Assembly (NCBI RefSeq): GCF_017565405.1
Contig: NZ_JAGEKR010000006.1
Coordinates: 1-64,000, forward strand
Direction: 5' to 3'
DNA: 64,000 nt
Source: Allobranchiibius sp. CTAmp26
GTDB lineage: Bacteria > Actinomycetota > Actinomycetes > Actinomycetales > Dermatophilaceae
In this document: positions 1 through 6,693 of the stretch, piece by piece
Numbering within the stretch: position 1 is the stretch's first letter
Layout: every line of letters begins with the position of its first letter
Translations under genes and position numbers: made by a program
The notes under the pieces: generated by a model
What the model was told of the DNA's origin: nothing
The model's database searches: none
What the model saw: only the letters and a program-made list of their open reading frames with translations

Positions 1-22
1 TAATCTGCCGACAACTTGACAC
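1..22 (+). rRNA. 23S rRNA, 3' terminal tip (partial)
   Basis: The window opens with TAATCTGCCGACAACTTGAC. This fits the extreme 3' end of actinobacterial 23S rRNA, whose conserved final helix reads GGTACTAAT followed by a CCGA..ACTTGAC-like strand. Only about 20 nt of the gene lie inside the window, so the call rests on this short match and on the 5S gene that follows in the correct orientation. The exact 3' end is approximate. Confidence 0.5.
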
Positions 23-166
23 CACAACCAAAACTTTAAGAGCTTGCTCGCGTCCACTGTGTGATTCTGGAACAACACACCCACCCCACCACCAACAACA
101 CCACCCGCAAAACGGGGGTGTGGTTGGTGATGGTGACCACCAAAAGGGTCAATACAGTTCCATAGT
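23..166 (+). other. 23S-5S internal transcribed spacer
   Basis: The spacer contains the stretch GCTCGCGTCCACTGTGTGATTCTGG (about 48-71), a block common in actinobacterial rrn spacers. It also contains a long imperfect stem whose left arm (about 87-107, CACCACC..CACCACCCG) pairs with a right arm (about 112-136, CGGGGGTGTGG..GATGGTG) around a short A-rich loop. Such stems commonly serve rRNA processing. No tRNA is embedded in it. Confidence 0.65.
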
Positions 167-285
167 GTTACGGCGGTCATAGCGAAGTGGGAAACGCCCG
201 GTCCCATACCGAACCCGGAAGCTAAGCCCTTCAGCGCCGATGGTACTGCACACGGGAGTGTGTGGGAGAGTAGGACACCGCCGAA
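167..285 (+). rRNA. rrf: 5S ribosomal RNA
   Basis: This is a full-length 5S gene of about 119 nt. The 5' strand GTTACGGCGGTCATAGCG pairs with the 3' strand ending ACACCGCCGAAC to close helix I. The internal signature CCCGGTCCCATACCGAACCCGG (loop B and helix III) and GGGAGAGTAGGACACCGCC are diagnostic. It lies directly downstream of the 23S tip and is followed by a terminator, so it closes an rrn operon. Confidence 0.97.
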
Positions 286-296
286 CTACCTTTGAT

Positions 297-351
297 GAAT
301 GCGGGGGTGCGAGATAACCGAATGGTTGTCTTGCACCTCCGCATTCTTTTT
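297..351 (+). terminator. Intrinsic terminator of the rrn operon
   Basis: A near-perfect hairpin has left arm GAATGCGGGGGTGCGAGA and right arm TTGCACCTCCGCATTC, with the inner part ATAACC/GGTTGT also pairing. It is followed at once by TTTTT. This is the only classical hairpin-plus-U-tract terminator noticed in the window. It sits about 12 nt after the 5S gene. Confidence 0.92.
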
Positions 352-422
352 GTGCACCTTGTGCTCGATGTCCACGTGCTGTTGCCGCGCCGGCGTCCGG
401 GCGGCTGACGCCGGCGTCGCAC

Positions 423-428
423 TAGGGT
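423..428 (+). promoter_or_regulatory. Candidate -10 element for the TPR gene
   Basis: TAGGGT lies about 27 nt upstream of the GTG start at 456 in a non-coding stretch, downstream of a 9-bp perfect inverted repeat (GCCGGCGTC at 389-397, GACGCCGGC at 407-415). No convincing -35 is visible, so this is a weak call based on the actinobacterial TANNNT pattern. Confidence 0.3.
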
Positions 429-455
429 GCTGACCAGCGATCTACCAGGAGTGAG

Positions 456-1661
456 GTGTCGGCGATGCCCGATCAGGACGAGAACGCCGGACAGGAATCT
501 GAGTCGACGGAGCGCTCCGCACGGTGGGGAGCGGCCCGTGGCCGTCAGGCCGACCCGGCTGACGGGGCCAGCAGCCGCGGCGACGAGTCGACTGCGCGCG
601 GGCAGCGTCCCGAACAGCGTCGTACCGGTGGTGCGCAGCGCTCGGACCGGAGCCGGTCCGGGGGAGGCCGCTCGGGCGCGGCCCCGGACCGGTCGCGTGA
701 GGCCAGAGGGGGATCGGGTGCTCGCGATTCACGCCAGGGTGGGCGTCCCACGGGGGCTGGCGGTGCCCGGGATGGGCGTGCATCCGGGCACGCCCCGCGG
801 GCCGGTCGTGGCGAGGAGCGCCCTGAACGTCGGGACCGTGGCCCGCGCAGCTGGGAGCTCAACGCACCCGGGCGGGCGTCGGACCGTCCTCGGGTCCGCG
901 AACCGGAGCTTCCCGACGAGATCACCGGCAAGGAACTGGATCGTCAGGTCTGGACCCAACTGCGCACGTTGAGCAAGGAGAACGCGCAGGGCGTTGCGCG
1001 TCACCTGGTGGCGGCTGCGCACTTCCTCGACGAGGACCCGGACCTGGCGCTCGAGCACGCCGAGCATGCCGCCAAGCGCGCCGGGCGGGTGCCTGCGGTG
1101 CGGGAGGCTCTCGGGCTGGTGCGCTACCGACGGCGCGAGTTCTCCGATGCGCTGCGTGAGTTCCGCACGGCGCGCCGGCTGTCCGGTTCGAACCACCTGA
1201 TCGCGTACATGGTCGACTGCGAGCGTGGTCTGGGCCGCGCCGATCGCGCCCTGGAACTCGCGTCCTCCGCGGATGCGAAGAACCTCGCGGAGGCCGACAA
1301 CATCGAGTTGGCGATCGTGGTGTCCGGGGTCCGCCGTGACCTGGGGCAGGCGGATGCGGCGGTGATGGGCCTGCGGATCCCCGCCCTGCAGCGGGCGACG
1401 AATCAGCCGTGGGCCGCGCGGCTGTTCTACGCGTACGCCGATGCGCTGCTCGCAACCGGTGACGAGGACGGTGCCCGGACCTGGTTCACCAAGGCCATGG
1501 AAGCCGATACCGACGACGAGACGGACGCCGCGGAACGGCTCGGGGTCGGCTCCGACATCGAGATGACCGATCTGCTCGATGGGTCCGACGGCGAGGACGA
1601 GGCCGGCAGCTCCGAAGACTCCGGCGGTCGCGACGAGGAGCCCGGGAAGCCGCACTCGTAG
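456..1661 (+). CDS. TPR-repeat protein with disordered Arg/Gly-rich N-terminus
   Basis: The product (401 aa) has two halves. Residues 1 to about 148 are an Arg-, Gly-, Ser- and Asp-rich low-complexity region. Residues about 150-365 are an all-helical tetratricopeptide-like domain (for example LALEHAEHAAKRAG, then FSDALREFRTARRLSGSNHL). The tail is acidic. TPR domains mediate protein contacts; the partner is unknown. The GTG start has AGGAG just upstream; an ATG three codons later is an alternative. It occupies the same place as mycobacterial Rv1691, upstream of the HAD phosphatase, tlyA, nadK and recN. No signal peptide or membrane segment is seen, so a cytoplasmic location is likely. Confidence 0.85.
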   Translation: MSAMPDQDENAGQESESTERSARWGAARGRQADPADGASSRGDESTARGQRPEQRRTGGAQRSDRSRSGGGRSGAAPDRSREARGGSGARDSRQGGRPTGAGGARDGRASGHAPRAGRGEERPERRDRGPRSWELNAPGRASDRPRVREPELPDEITGKELDRQVWTQLRTLSKENAQGVARHLVAAAHFLDEDPDLALEHAEHAAKRAGRVPAVREALGLVRYRRREFSDALREFRTARRLSGSNHLIAYMVDCERGLGRADRALELASSADAKNLAEADNIELAIVVSGVRRDLGQADAAVMGLRIPALQRATNQPWAARLFYAYADALLATGDEDGARTWFTKAMEADTDDETDAAERLGVGSDIEMTDLLDGSDGEDEAGSSEDSGGRDEEPGKPHS

Positions 1662-1831
1662 CTCCTGCGCGGTGTAGGCCCGCGTGAGGCACACTCTCGC
1701 GGGTCTATGTGCGGGCTCTGTGCACATCCCCTGGCGGCCCGGCCGGTTGTGCACAGGCCTACGACGTTGCCTGGCCCGCGGCGTGACCTCCGTCCACTCT
1801 GTGATGACACCAGAAGGACGAGGAGCAGGAC

Positions 1832-2212
1832 ATGGCACAGGCAGCGAACGAGGGACCGGTCCGAGGGCCCGGCCTCAACGATGTACAGCTCGTCGGCCGG
1901 ATCAGCGCACCGGCGGAGCGTCGGGTGATGCCGAGCGACGACGAGTTGGTCAGCTTCCGGTTGGTCGTCGATCGAGAACCGGCGCGGAGGCCCGCCTCGG
2001 ACCGCAAGCGGCCGACGGTCGACGTCATCGACGTCGCCTGCTGGACTTCGAGGACCCGCAGAGCGGCGCTGGGGTTGCAGGCCGGGGACGTCGTACGGGT
2101 GCAGGGGGCTCTTCGCCGGCGCTTCTGGAAAGCCGGTGGTGGTGCGGTCAGCCGCCACGAGGTGGAGGCCGCCTCGGTGGGCAAGGTGCGTGGTGTCCCC
2201 GGGCGGCGGTGA
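1832..2212 (+). CDS. Single-stranded DNA-binding (SSB-like OB-fold) protein
   Basis: The product (126 aa) matches the actinobacterial SSB-like family. It has an N-terminal strand (NDVQLVGRISAPAERR), the conserved stretch MPSDDELVSFRLVVDRE, and GDVVRVQGALRRRFW, the OB-fold strand seen in SSB proteins. It lacks the long Gly-rich linker and acidic C-terminal tip of the canonical Ssb, so it is a short paralogue rather than the main SSB. The ATG has the purine-rich AAGGACGAGGAG upstream. It ends 9 nt before the HAD phosphatase gene and is probably cotranscribed with it. A role in DNA maintenance is inferred from fold only. Confidence 0.8.
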   Translation: MAQAANEGPVRGPGLNDVQLVGRISAPAERRVMPSDDELVSFRLVVDREPARRPASDRKRPTVDVIDVACWTSRTRRAALGLQAGDVVRVQGALRRRFWKAGGGAVSRHEVEAASVGKVRGVPGRR

Positions 2213-2221
2213 CAATGAGGT

Positions 2222-3259
2222 ATGCCGAGTGCTCTGCGTGACCTCTACCCCGGCCTTGTCTGCGACCTCGACGGGGTGGTCTACCGAGGTGCCGATGCGG
2301 TGCCGTACGCCGTCGAGGAGCTCTCCGCGGTGGCGTCGGCGTCTCCTGGCGGCGTGGTGTACGCCACCAACAACGCCTCCCGCCCACCTGAACAGGTCGC
2401 CGAGCAGCTTCGGTCGCTGGGCCTGTCGGTGAACGGCGAGCACGTGGTCAACAGTTCGGTGGCGGGGGCGCAGGTGCTGGCGGGGCGTCTCGCCGCCGGG
2501 GCCTCCGTCTTGGCAGTGGGAGGAATGGGCGTCGCCGACGCCCTGCGCGGTGCGGGGCTGAGCCCGGTGAGCCCGCCGGAGGCCGCGGCGTCCTCCCGGT
2601 CCGTGGATGCCGTACTGCAGGGGTACGGCCCCGACGTCCGGGCGAGCGATCTCGCGGAGGTCGCGTACGCCGTCCAGTCCGGTGCCGTCTGGGTGGTCAC
2701 CAACGCCGACCGGACCCTGCCGACCGACCGGGGGATCGCGCCGGGCAACGGGTCGCTGGTCGGCGCCGTGCGCGTCGCAGTCGATGTCGACCCCGAGGTG
2801 GTCGGCAAGCCGGGTCCGTTGATGTACGAGCTCGCCGCGGAGCGGCTCGGCACCGACCCGGCACACACGCTCGGCATCGGCGACCGGTTGGAGACCGACA
2901 TCGCTGGTGCGCATGCGGCCGGAATGGATGCCTTGCTGGTGTTCACCGGCGTGCACGGGGTCGCCGACGTGGTTGCTGCCGATCCGCATCTGCGCCCTCG
3001 CTACGTGGCCGGTGACCTGCGAGCGCTGGGTGAGCCGTACGACGAACCGGCGGCCGACGGCCCGGGCTGGCGGGTGGGCGATCTGCTCGGGGTGCTGGAG
3101 TCGTCCGCGCAACCGGCCGTGCGGTTCCGGGGTCGGGAGAGTGGTGCTGAACTCGGGCAGGACGGGTTGCGCATCGCGCTGCGTGTCCTGTGGTCGGCCG
3201 TGGACGACGGTCGGATCTCCACCCAGGCGGCAGTGTCGGCGACCTCGCGCTGGCAGTAG
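2222..3259 (+). CDS. HAD-superfamily sugar/glycerol-phosphate phosphatase (Rv1692-like)
   Basis: The product (345 aa) is a NagD/PGP-type HAD hydrolase. Motif I is DLDGVVY at residues 15-21 (Asp15 nucleophile, Asp17 acid/base). Motif II is near residue 49 in ATNNASR. The motif III Lys lies in VGKPGP (about 195-200), and motif IV is GIGDRLETDI (about 218-227). About 90 residues follow the core, as in mycobacterial Rv1692, a glycerol-3-phosphate phosphatase of glycerophospholipid recycling with an extra C-terminal domain. The substrate here is inferred from that synteny. ATG 2222 follows the SSB-like gene by 9 nt. Confidence 0.85.
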   Translation: MPSALRDLYPGLVCDLDGVVYRGADAVPYAVEELSAVASASPGGVVYATNNASRPPEQVAEQLRSLGLSVNGEHVVNSSVAGAQVLAGRLAAGASVLAVGGMGVADALRGAGLSPVSPPEAAASSRSVDAVLQGYGPDVRASDLAEVAYAVQSGAVWVVTNADRTLPTDRGIAPGNGSLVGAVRVAVDVDPEVVGKPGPLMYELAAERLGTDPAHTLGIGDRLETDIAGAHAAGMDALLVFTGVHGVADVVAADPHLRPRYVAGDLRALGEPYDEPAADGPGWRVGDLLGVLESSAQPAVRFRGRESGAELGQDGLRIALRVLWSAVDDGRISTQAAVSATSRWQ

Positions 3260-3319
3260 CGTGGTCGCCCATACGGGCGCGTGCCGCACGTGCCGGACCT
3301 ACCTCGAAGGAACCCCGAC

Positions 3320-4738
3320 ATGGCACTAGACGGTCTGCGCTCTGCGCTGGCAATGATCACCGGGGTCAGCGAAGCCACCCGGGCCCGCGCGACGGAGGCC
3401 GCGGAGGGCCTGTTGGGATTGCCCGGGATCGGTCCGACGACCGCCAGGGCCGCCCAGGTCACCGGGCAGGTCAGCACCCTCGCCGACGAACTGGTGGCAG
3501 CCGCCGCGGCCAACCGCGCGATGATCTCCGACACCGTCCGTGCCGAGGTCGACCTGCAGCTGCAGCGAGTCGGCCTGACCACGTCCGGCGGGCTCACGTC
3601 CGCGCGGGACGAGATCGACCGGTTGAAGGCCCAGGTCGCCGACCTCCGGAGGGCGCTGGCCAACCGTGCTCCCGCGACACCGGCGGACGAGGTGGCGGTG
3701 CCGCGCACCAGCCGGCCGTCACGGGCGACGGTCGCTCATCGCGCGGGCACGACATCTGCCACGACGACCCGTCCGTCGACGGCTGCGACGAAATCGGCGG
3801 CGCGTTCGGCGAGCAAGAAGGCGACGCCGTCCGCGGTGAAGAAGTCTGCGGCGACGACCACGTCGACGGCCAGTAAGAAGACGGCGCCGTCCGCGGTGAA
3901 GAAGTCTGCGGCGACGACCACGTCGACGGCCAGTAAGAAGGCGACGGCGACCAGTAAGAAGTCAGCGCCGTCTGCGGCGAAGAAGACGACGAAGTCGGCG
4001 AATTCGAGAACGGCGTCGGCGCAGACGACGTCGGCCGCGCGTTCGGCGAGCAAGAAGGCGACGCCGTCTGTTGCAAAGAAGGCCACCGCTGCGAAGCGCA
4101 CCACCGCCAAGAAGGCCACTGACGCCAGCAGCGTACCGAGTGCCGCCGTGTCCGCGGTTGCCTCGACCCCGGCATCGAAGACCCCGGCATCGAAGACCCC
4201 GGCATCGAAGACATCGGCGACGAAGGCCACGACGAAGAGGTCCTCCACCAAGAAGGCCACGACGAAGGCCACGACGAAGGCCACGACGAAGAAGTCGGCA
4301 ACCAAGAAGAGTTCGCCGGCAGCCAAGACGTCGACGACGACGGGCACCACGACGGCACCGAGCCCGACGGCCGGTCGGCCGACGACCGCGAACACGCCCG
4401 CGACGCCCGGTAGCGAGATCCACACGCCGACCGACGCGGTCGTGGAGCAGGGCAATACCCGCCATCTCGACGCGGACACGACCGCGACCGCTCCTGGGTA
4501 CGGCACCGGCGCGGAGGCTGCGATGAGCCATTCGACCGACGCGGTGGTCGAACAGGGCAACACCCGCCACCTCGACGGCGGTTCGGCTGCGGACGTCTCG
4601 GCGGGAGTGACCGGATCAGCGGCAGTTGCTGACGTCCAGGGGGTCGTCGCACGTGCCGCGTCCACCGAGCCGGGCGACGCCGCGGAGTCCGATGCCGCGC
4701 CGGCAGGCGCCACCGCCGGGTCGGGTGACGGCGCATGA
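3320..4738 (+). CDS. Lys/Ala/Thr-rich repeat protein with helical N-domain
   Basis: The product (472 aa) is not a recognised enzyme. Residues 1 to about 115 form a helical domain ending in a coiled-coil-like segment (DEIDRLKAQVADLRRAL). From about 150 to 355 it is a histone-H1/AlgP-like run of KKS, KKAT, ASKTP and ATTK repeats, strongly basic and probably disordered. The acidic tail carries TDAVVEQGNTRHLD twice (residues 371-384 and 406-419). ATG 3320 is chosen because GAAGGA lies at the right distance; an earlier GTG at 3281 lacks this. Basic tails of this type bind DNA or, in phasin-like proteins, link granules to DNA; both functions are inference. It overlaps the next gene by 4 bp. Confidence 0.75.
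   Translation: MALDGLRSALAMITGVSEATRARATEAAEGLLGLPGIGPTTARAAQVTGQVSTLADELVAAAAANRAMISDTVRAEVDLQLQRVGLTTSGGLTSARDEIDRLKAQVADLRRALANRAPATPADEVAVPRTSRPSRATVAHRAGTTSATTTRPSTAATKSAARSASKKATPSAVKKSAATTTSTASKKTAPSAVKKSAATTTSTASKKATATSKKSAPSAAKKTTKSANSRTASAQTTSAARSASKKATPSVAKKATAAKRTTAKKATDASSVPSAAVSAVASTPASKTPASKTPASKTSATKATTKRSSTKKATTKATTKATTKKSATKKSSPAAKTSTTTGTTTAPSPTAGRPTTANTPATPGSEIHTPTDAVVEQGNTRHLDADTTATAPGYGTGAEAAMSHSTDAVVEQGNTRHLDGGSAADVSAGVTGSAAVADVQGVVARAASTEPGDAAESDAAPAGATAGSGDGA
3821..3940 (+). repeat. 60-bp tandem duplication inside the Lys/Ala-rich gene
   Basis: There are two adjacent 60-bp units (3821-3880 and 3881-3940) that differ at only two positions near their starts (GCGACG versus ACGGCG). 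Each encodes 20 residues of the form x-x-P-S-A-V-K-K-S-A-A-T-T-T-S-T-A-S-K-K. Near identity implies recent duplication. Confidence 0.9.
4166..4210 (+). repeat. 15-bp perfect tandem repeat x3
   Basis: Three identical copies of ACCCCGGCATCGAAG encode the ASKTP pentapeptide run in the basic region of the repeat protein. A tract of this kind is prone to copy-number change by strand slippage without altering the frame. Confidence 0.9.
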
Positions 4739-4974
4739 GTGTCGGCCCGCCGAGCCCCGCCTCGATGGGTCGTCGCCCGGACGCCGTGCCCACTGGTCGT
4801 CCGACCTCGGGCTCCGAGAAAGATCGCTCCGAGGACGCGTCGGATCAGCTCGAGGCGGTCCGGGCGGCGCTCGGCCTGCGGATCGGTCCCGACACCGACC
4901 TCGCTGCGGCCACCGAATCGCTCACGGCCGCCCACGATGCGCTGCAACGCCGGTTGAGTGATCTGTCCAGCTGA
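4735..4974 (+). CDS. Small conserved-position hypothetical protein upstream of tlyA
   Basis: The product is 79 aa. The N-terminal 30 residues are Pro/Ser-rich. Residues about 36-79 are amphipathic helical (DQLEAVRAALGLRIGPDT, then AATESLTAAHDALQRRL). The ATG overlaps the stop codon of the preceding repeat gene (ATGA), implying translational coupling. It ends 13 nt before tlyA. A small gene occupies the same slot in mycobacteria (Rv1693), but I cannot confirm homology. No function is assigned. Confidence 0.6.
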   Translation: MSVGPPSPASMGRRPDAVPTGRPTSGSEKDRSEDASDQLEAVRAALGLRIGPDTDLAAATESLTAAHDALQRRLSDLSS

Positions 4975-4987
4975 CGGCGGGTCTGCG

Positions 4988-5779
4988 ATGCGCCTGGATC
5001 AGGCCCTCGTCGCCCGCGGCCTGGCGCGCTCCCGGGCGGTCGCTGCCGAGTTGGTGCAGGGCGGCCGGGTGCGGGTCGACGGTGCGGTCGCGCACAAGGC
5101 CTCGATCCGAGTGGGCGCGGACACCGGTGTGGAGGTCGAGGGCGCACCAGAGCGCTGGGTGGGGCGCGCGGCGTACAAGCTGGTGGCCGCGCTGGAGGCC
5201 TTCCCGATCGACCCCTCGGGTGCCGGCTGTATCGACGTCGGTGCGTCGACCGGGGGATTCACCCAGGTCCTGCTCACGGCGGGAGCCCGTCACGTCGTCG
5301 CTCTCGACGTCGGCCATGACCAGCTCGCTCCCGTCGTGGCGGAAGATCCGCGCGTGACCGAGATGTCCGGGCAGAACGTGCGCGACCTGGATCCTGAGCG
5401 AGTCGGCGGTCCTGCCGACATCGTCGTCGCGGATCTCAGCTTCATCTCGCTGCGGCTGGTGCTGGACACGCTGGCGCGTTTCACCGCACCGGGCGGCGAC
5501 CTGGTGACCCTCGTGAAACCCCAGTTCGAGGTGGGCCGCGAACGCCTCGGGCGCACAGGGGTGGTCATCTCGGCGCAGCAGCACGCCGAGGTCGTGCGCA
5601 CGGTGATCGAGCACGCGCGCGCTGCGACACTGCACGTGCACGGTCTGCTGCGCAGCCCGGTCGTGGGAGGGACGGGCAACACGGAGTACCTGATGTGGGC
5701 ACGGCACGCGGCGGCAGGCAAGATGACCGACGTGTCCATCGACGAATTCGTGAGCGCCGTCGCAGGTGAGCAGCGGTGA
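4988..5779 (+). CDS. tlyA: TlyA rRNA 2'-O-methyltransferase / hemolysin-family protein
   Basis: The product (263 aa) has an S4 RNA-binding domain at residues 1-60 (RLDQALVARGLARSRAVAAE, then VQGGRVRVDG) followed by an FtsJ/RrmJ-like Rossmann methyltransferase with SAM motif DVGASTGG (83-90), VALDVGHDQL, DLSFISLRL and LVKPQFEVG. The family uses a K-D-K-E tetrad; Lys64 in AAYKL is the likely first lysine. TlyA methylates cytidines in 16S and 23S rRNA and so confers capreomycin/viomycin sensitivity. The ATG at 4988 begins the S4 domain exactly. The stop overlaps the nadK GTG. Confidence 0.93.
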   Translation: MRLDQALVARGLARSRAVAAELVQGGRVRVDGAVAHKASIRVGADTGVEVEGAPERWVGRAAYKLVAALEAFPIDPSGAGCIDVGASTGGFTQVLLTAGARHVVALDVGHDQLAPVVAEDPRVTEMSGQNVRDLDPERVGGPADIVVADLSFISLRLVLDTLARFTAPGGDLVTLVKPQFEVGRERLGRTGVVISAQQHAEVVRTVIEHARAATLHVHGLLRSPVVGGTGNTEYLMWARHAAAGKMTDVSIDEFVSAVAGEQR

Positions 5780-6693
5780 GTCGCCGCATCGTCCTGATCG
5801 GTCATCCGCGCCGGGCCGAGGCGCTGGACATCGCCTGCAAACTGGTCCGCGACCTGGCGGCCGCCGACGTCGAGGTGACCGGACCGGCCGATGAACTCGA
5901 GGCGTTCGGGGTGCTCCACGAACCCAACGTGTCGGTGGCCGACTGCCGTGAGTCGATGGATGGGGCGGAACTCGCCGTCGTGCTCGGTGGGGACGGCACG
6001 ATCCTGCGCGCCGCCGAACTCGTGCGGGACATCGGGGTGCCGCTCCTCGGGATCAACCTCGGTCACGTCGGATTCCTCGCCGAGGCGGACCGCGACGACA
6101 TCCATCGGACGGTGCGCAAGATCGTCGAGCGGTCGTGGAGCGTCGAGGAGCGGATGACCCTCGAGGTCGAGGTGAGCGTCGAGGGCCGCGTCGTGTGGAC
6201 GAGCTGGGCCCTCAACGAGGCATCGGTCGAGAAGCGGTCTCGCGAGCGGATGCTCGAGCTGGTGCTGGAGATCGACGACCGCCCGCTGTCGACCTGGGGC
6301 GCCGACGGCATCGTGATGGCCACACCGACCGGCTCCACGGCGTACGCGTTCTCCGCCGGCGGACCCGTTGTCTGGCCGGGTGTCGACGCGCTGCTGCTGG
6401 TGCCCATCTCCGCGCACGCGCTCTTCGCGCGGCCGCTGGTCCTGGACCACAACTCCCGCGTCGGGATCGAGATGCTGGACCGCACGGGAGCCCAAGCCGT
6501 CGTCTGGTGCGACGGGCGCCGTTCGTTCGACATCCCGTCGTCGGCCCGCATCGACGTACGCCGCAGCGGGCGTCCGGTGCGCCTCGCGCGGCTGTCCACG
6601 GCGCCGTTCACCGACCGGCTCGTTGCGAAGTTCGACCTGTCCGTGTCCGGGTGGCGCGGCATGGGCCCCGCGCCGGGCCCCTCCGAGGCCTGA
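5776..6693 (+). CDS. nadK: NAD kinase
   Basis: The product (305 aa) phosphorylates NAD to NADP in the cytoplasm. The diagnostic GGDGT motif is at residues 71-75. It is followed by PLLGINLGHVGFLAE and later by TPTGSTAYAFSAGGPV, both conserved in the NAD/diacylglycerol kinase fold. The GTG start overlaps the tlyA stop (GTGA), and the gene's own TGA shares a base with the recN ATG (TGATG). The tlyA-nadK-recN order is conserved in actinobacteria and in Bacillus. Confidence 0.96.
   Translation: MSRRIVLIGHPRRAEALDIACKLVRDLAAADVEVTGPADELEAFGVLHEPNVSVADCRESMDGAELAVVLGGDGTILRAAELVRDIGVPLLGINLGHVGFLAEADRDDIHRTVRKIVERSWSVEERMTLEVEVSVEGRVVWTSWALNEASVEKRSRERMLELVLEIDDRPLSTWGADGIVMATPTGSTAYAFSAGGPVVWPGVDALLLVPISAHALFARPLVLDHNSRVGIEMLDRTGAQAVVWCDGRRSFDIPSSARIDVRRSGRPVRLARLSTAPFTDRLVAKFDLSVSGWRGMGPAPGPSEA

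Noticed and set aside
1180-1200. tRNA T-loop-like GGTTCGAACC
   Set aside because: It lies inside the TPR coding frame and no acceptor, D or anticodon arm can be drawn around it. The match at 20391 is likewise coding.
3780-4330. CRISPR-like repeat array
   Set aside because: The repeats are contiguous or irregular, lie in one open frame, and encode a Lys/Ala-rich protein tail. There are no unique spacers of constant length.
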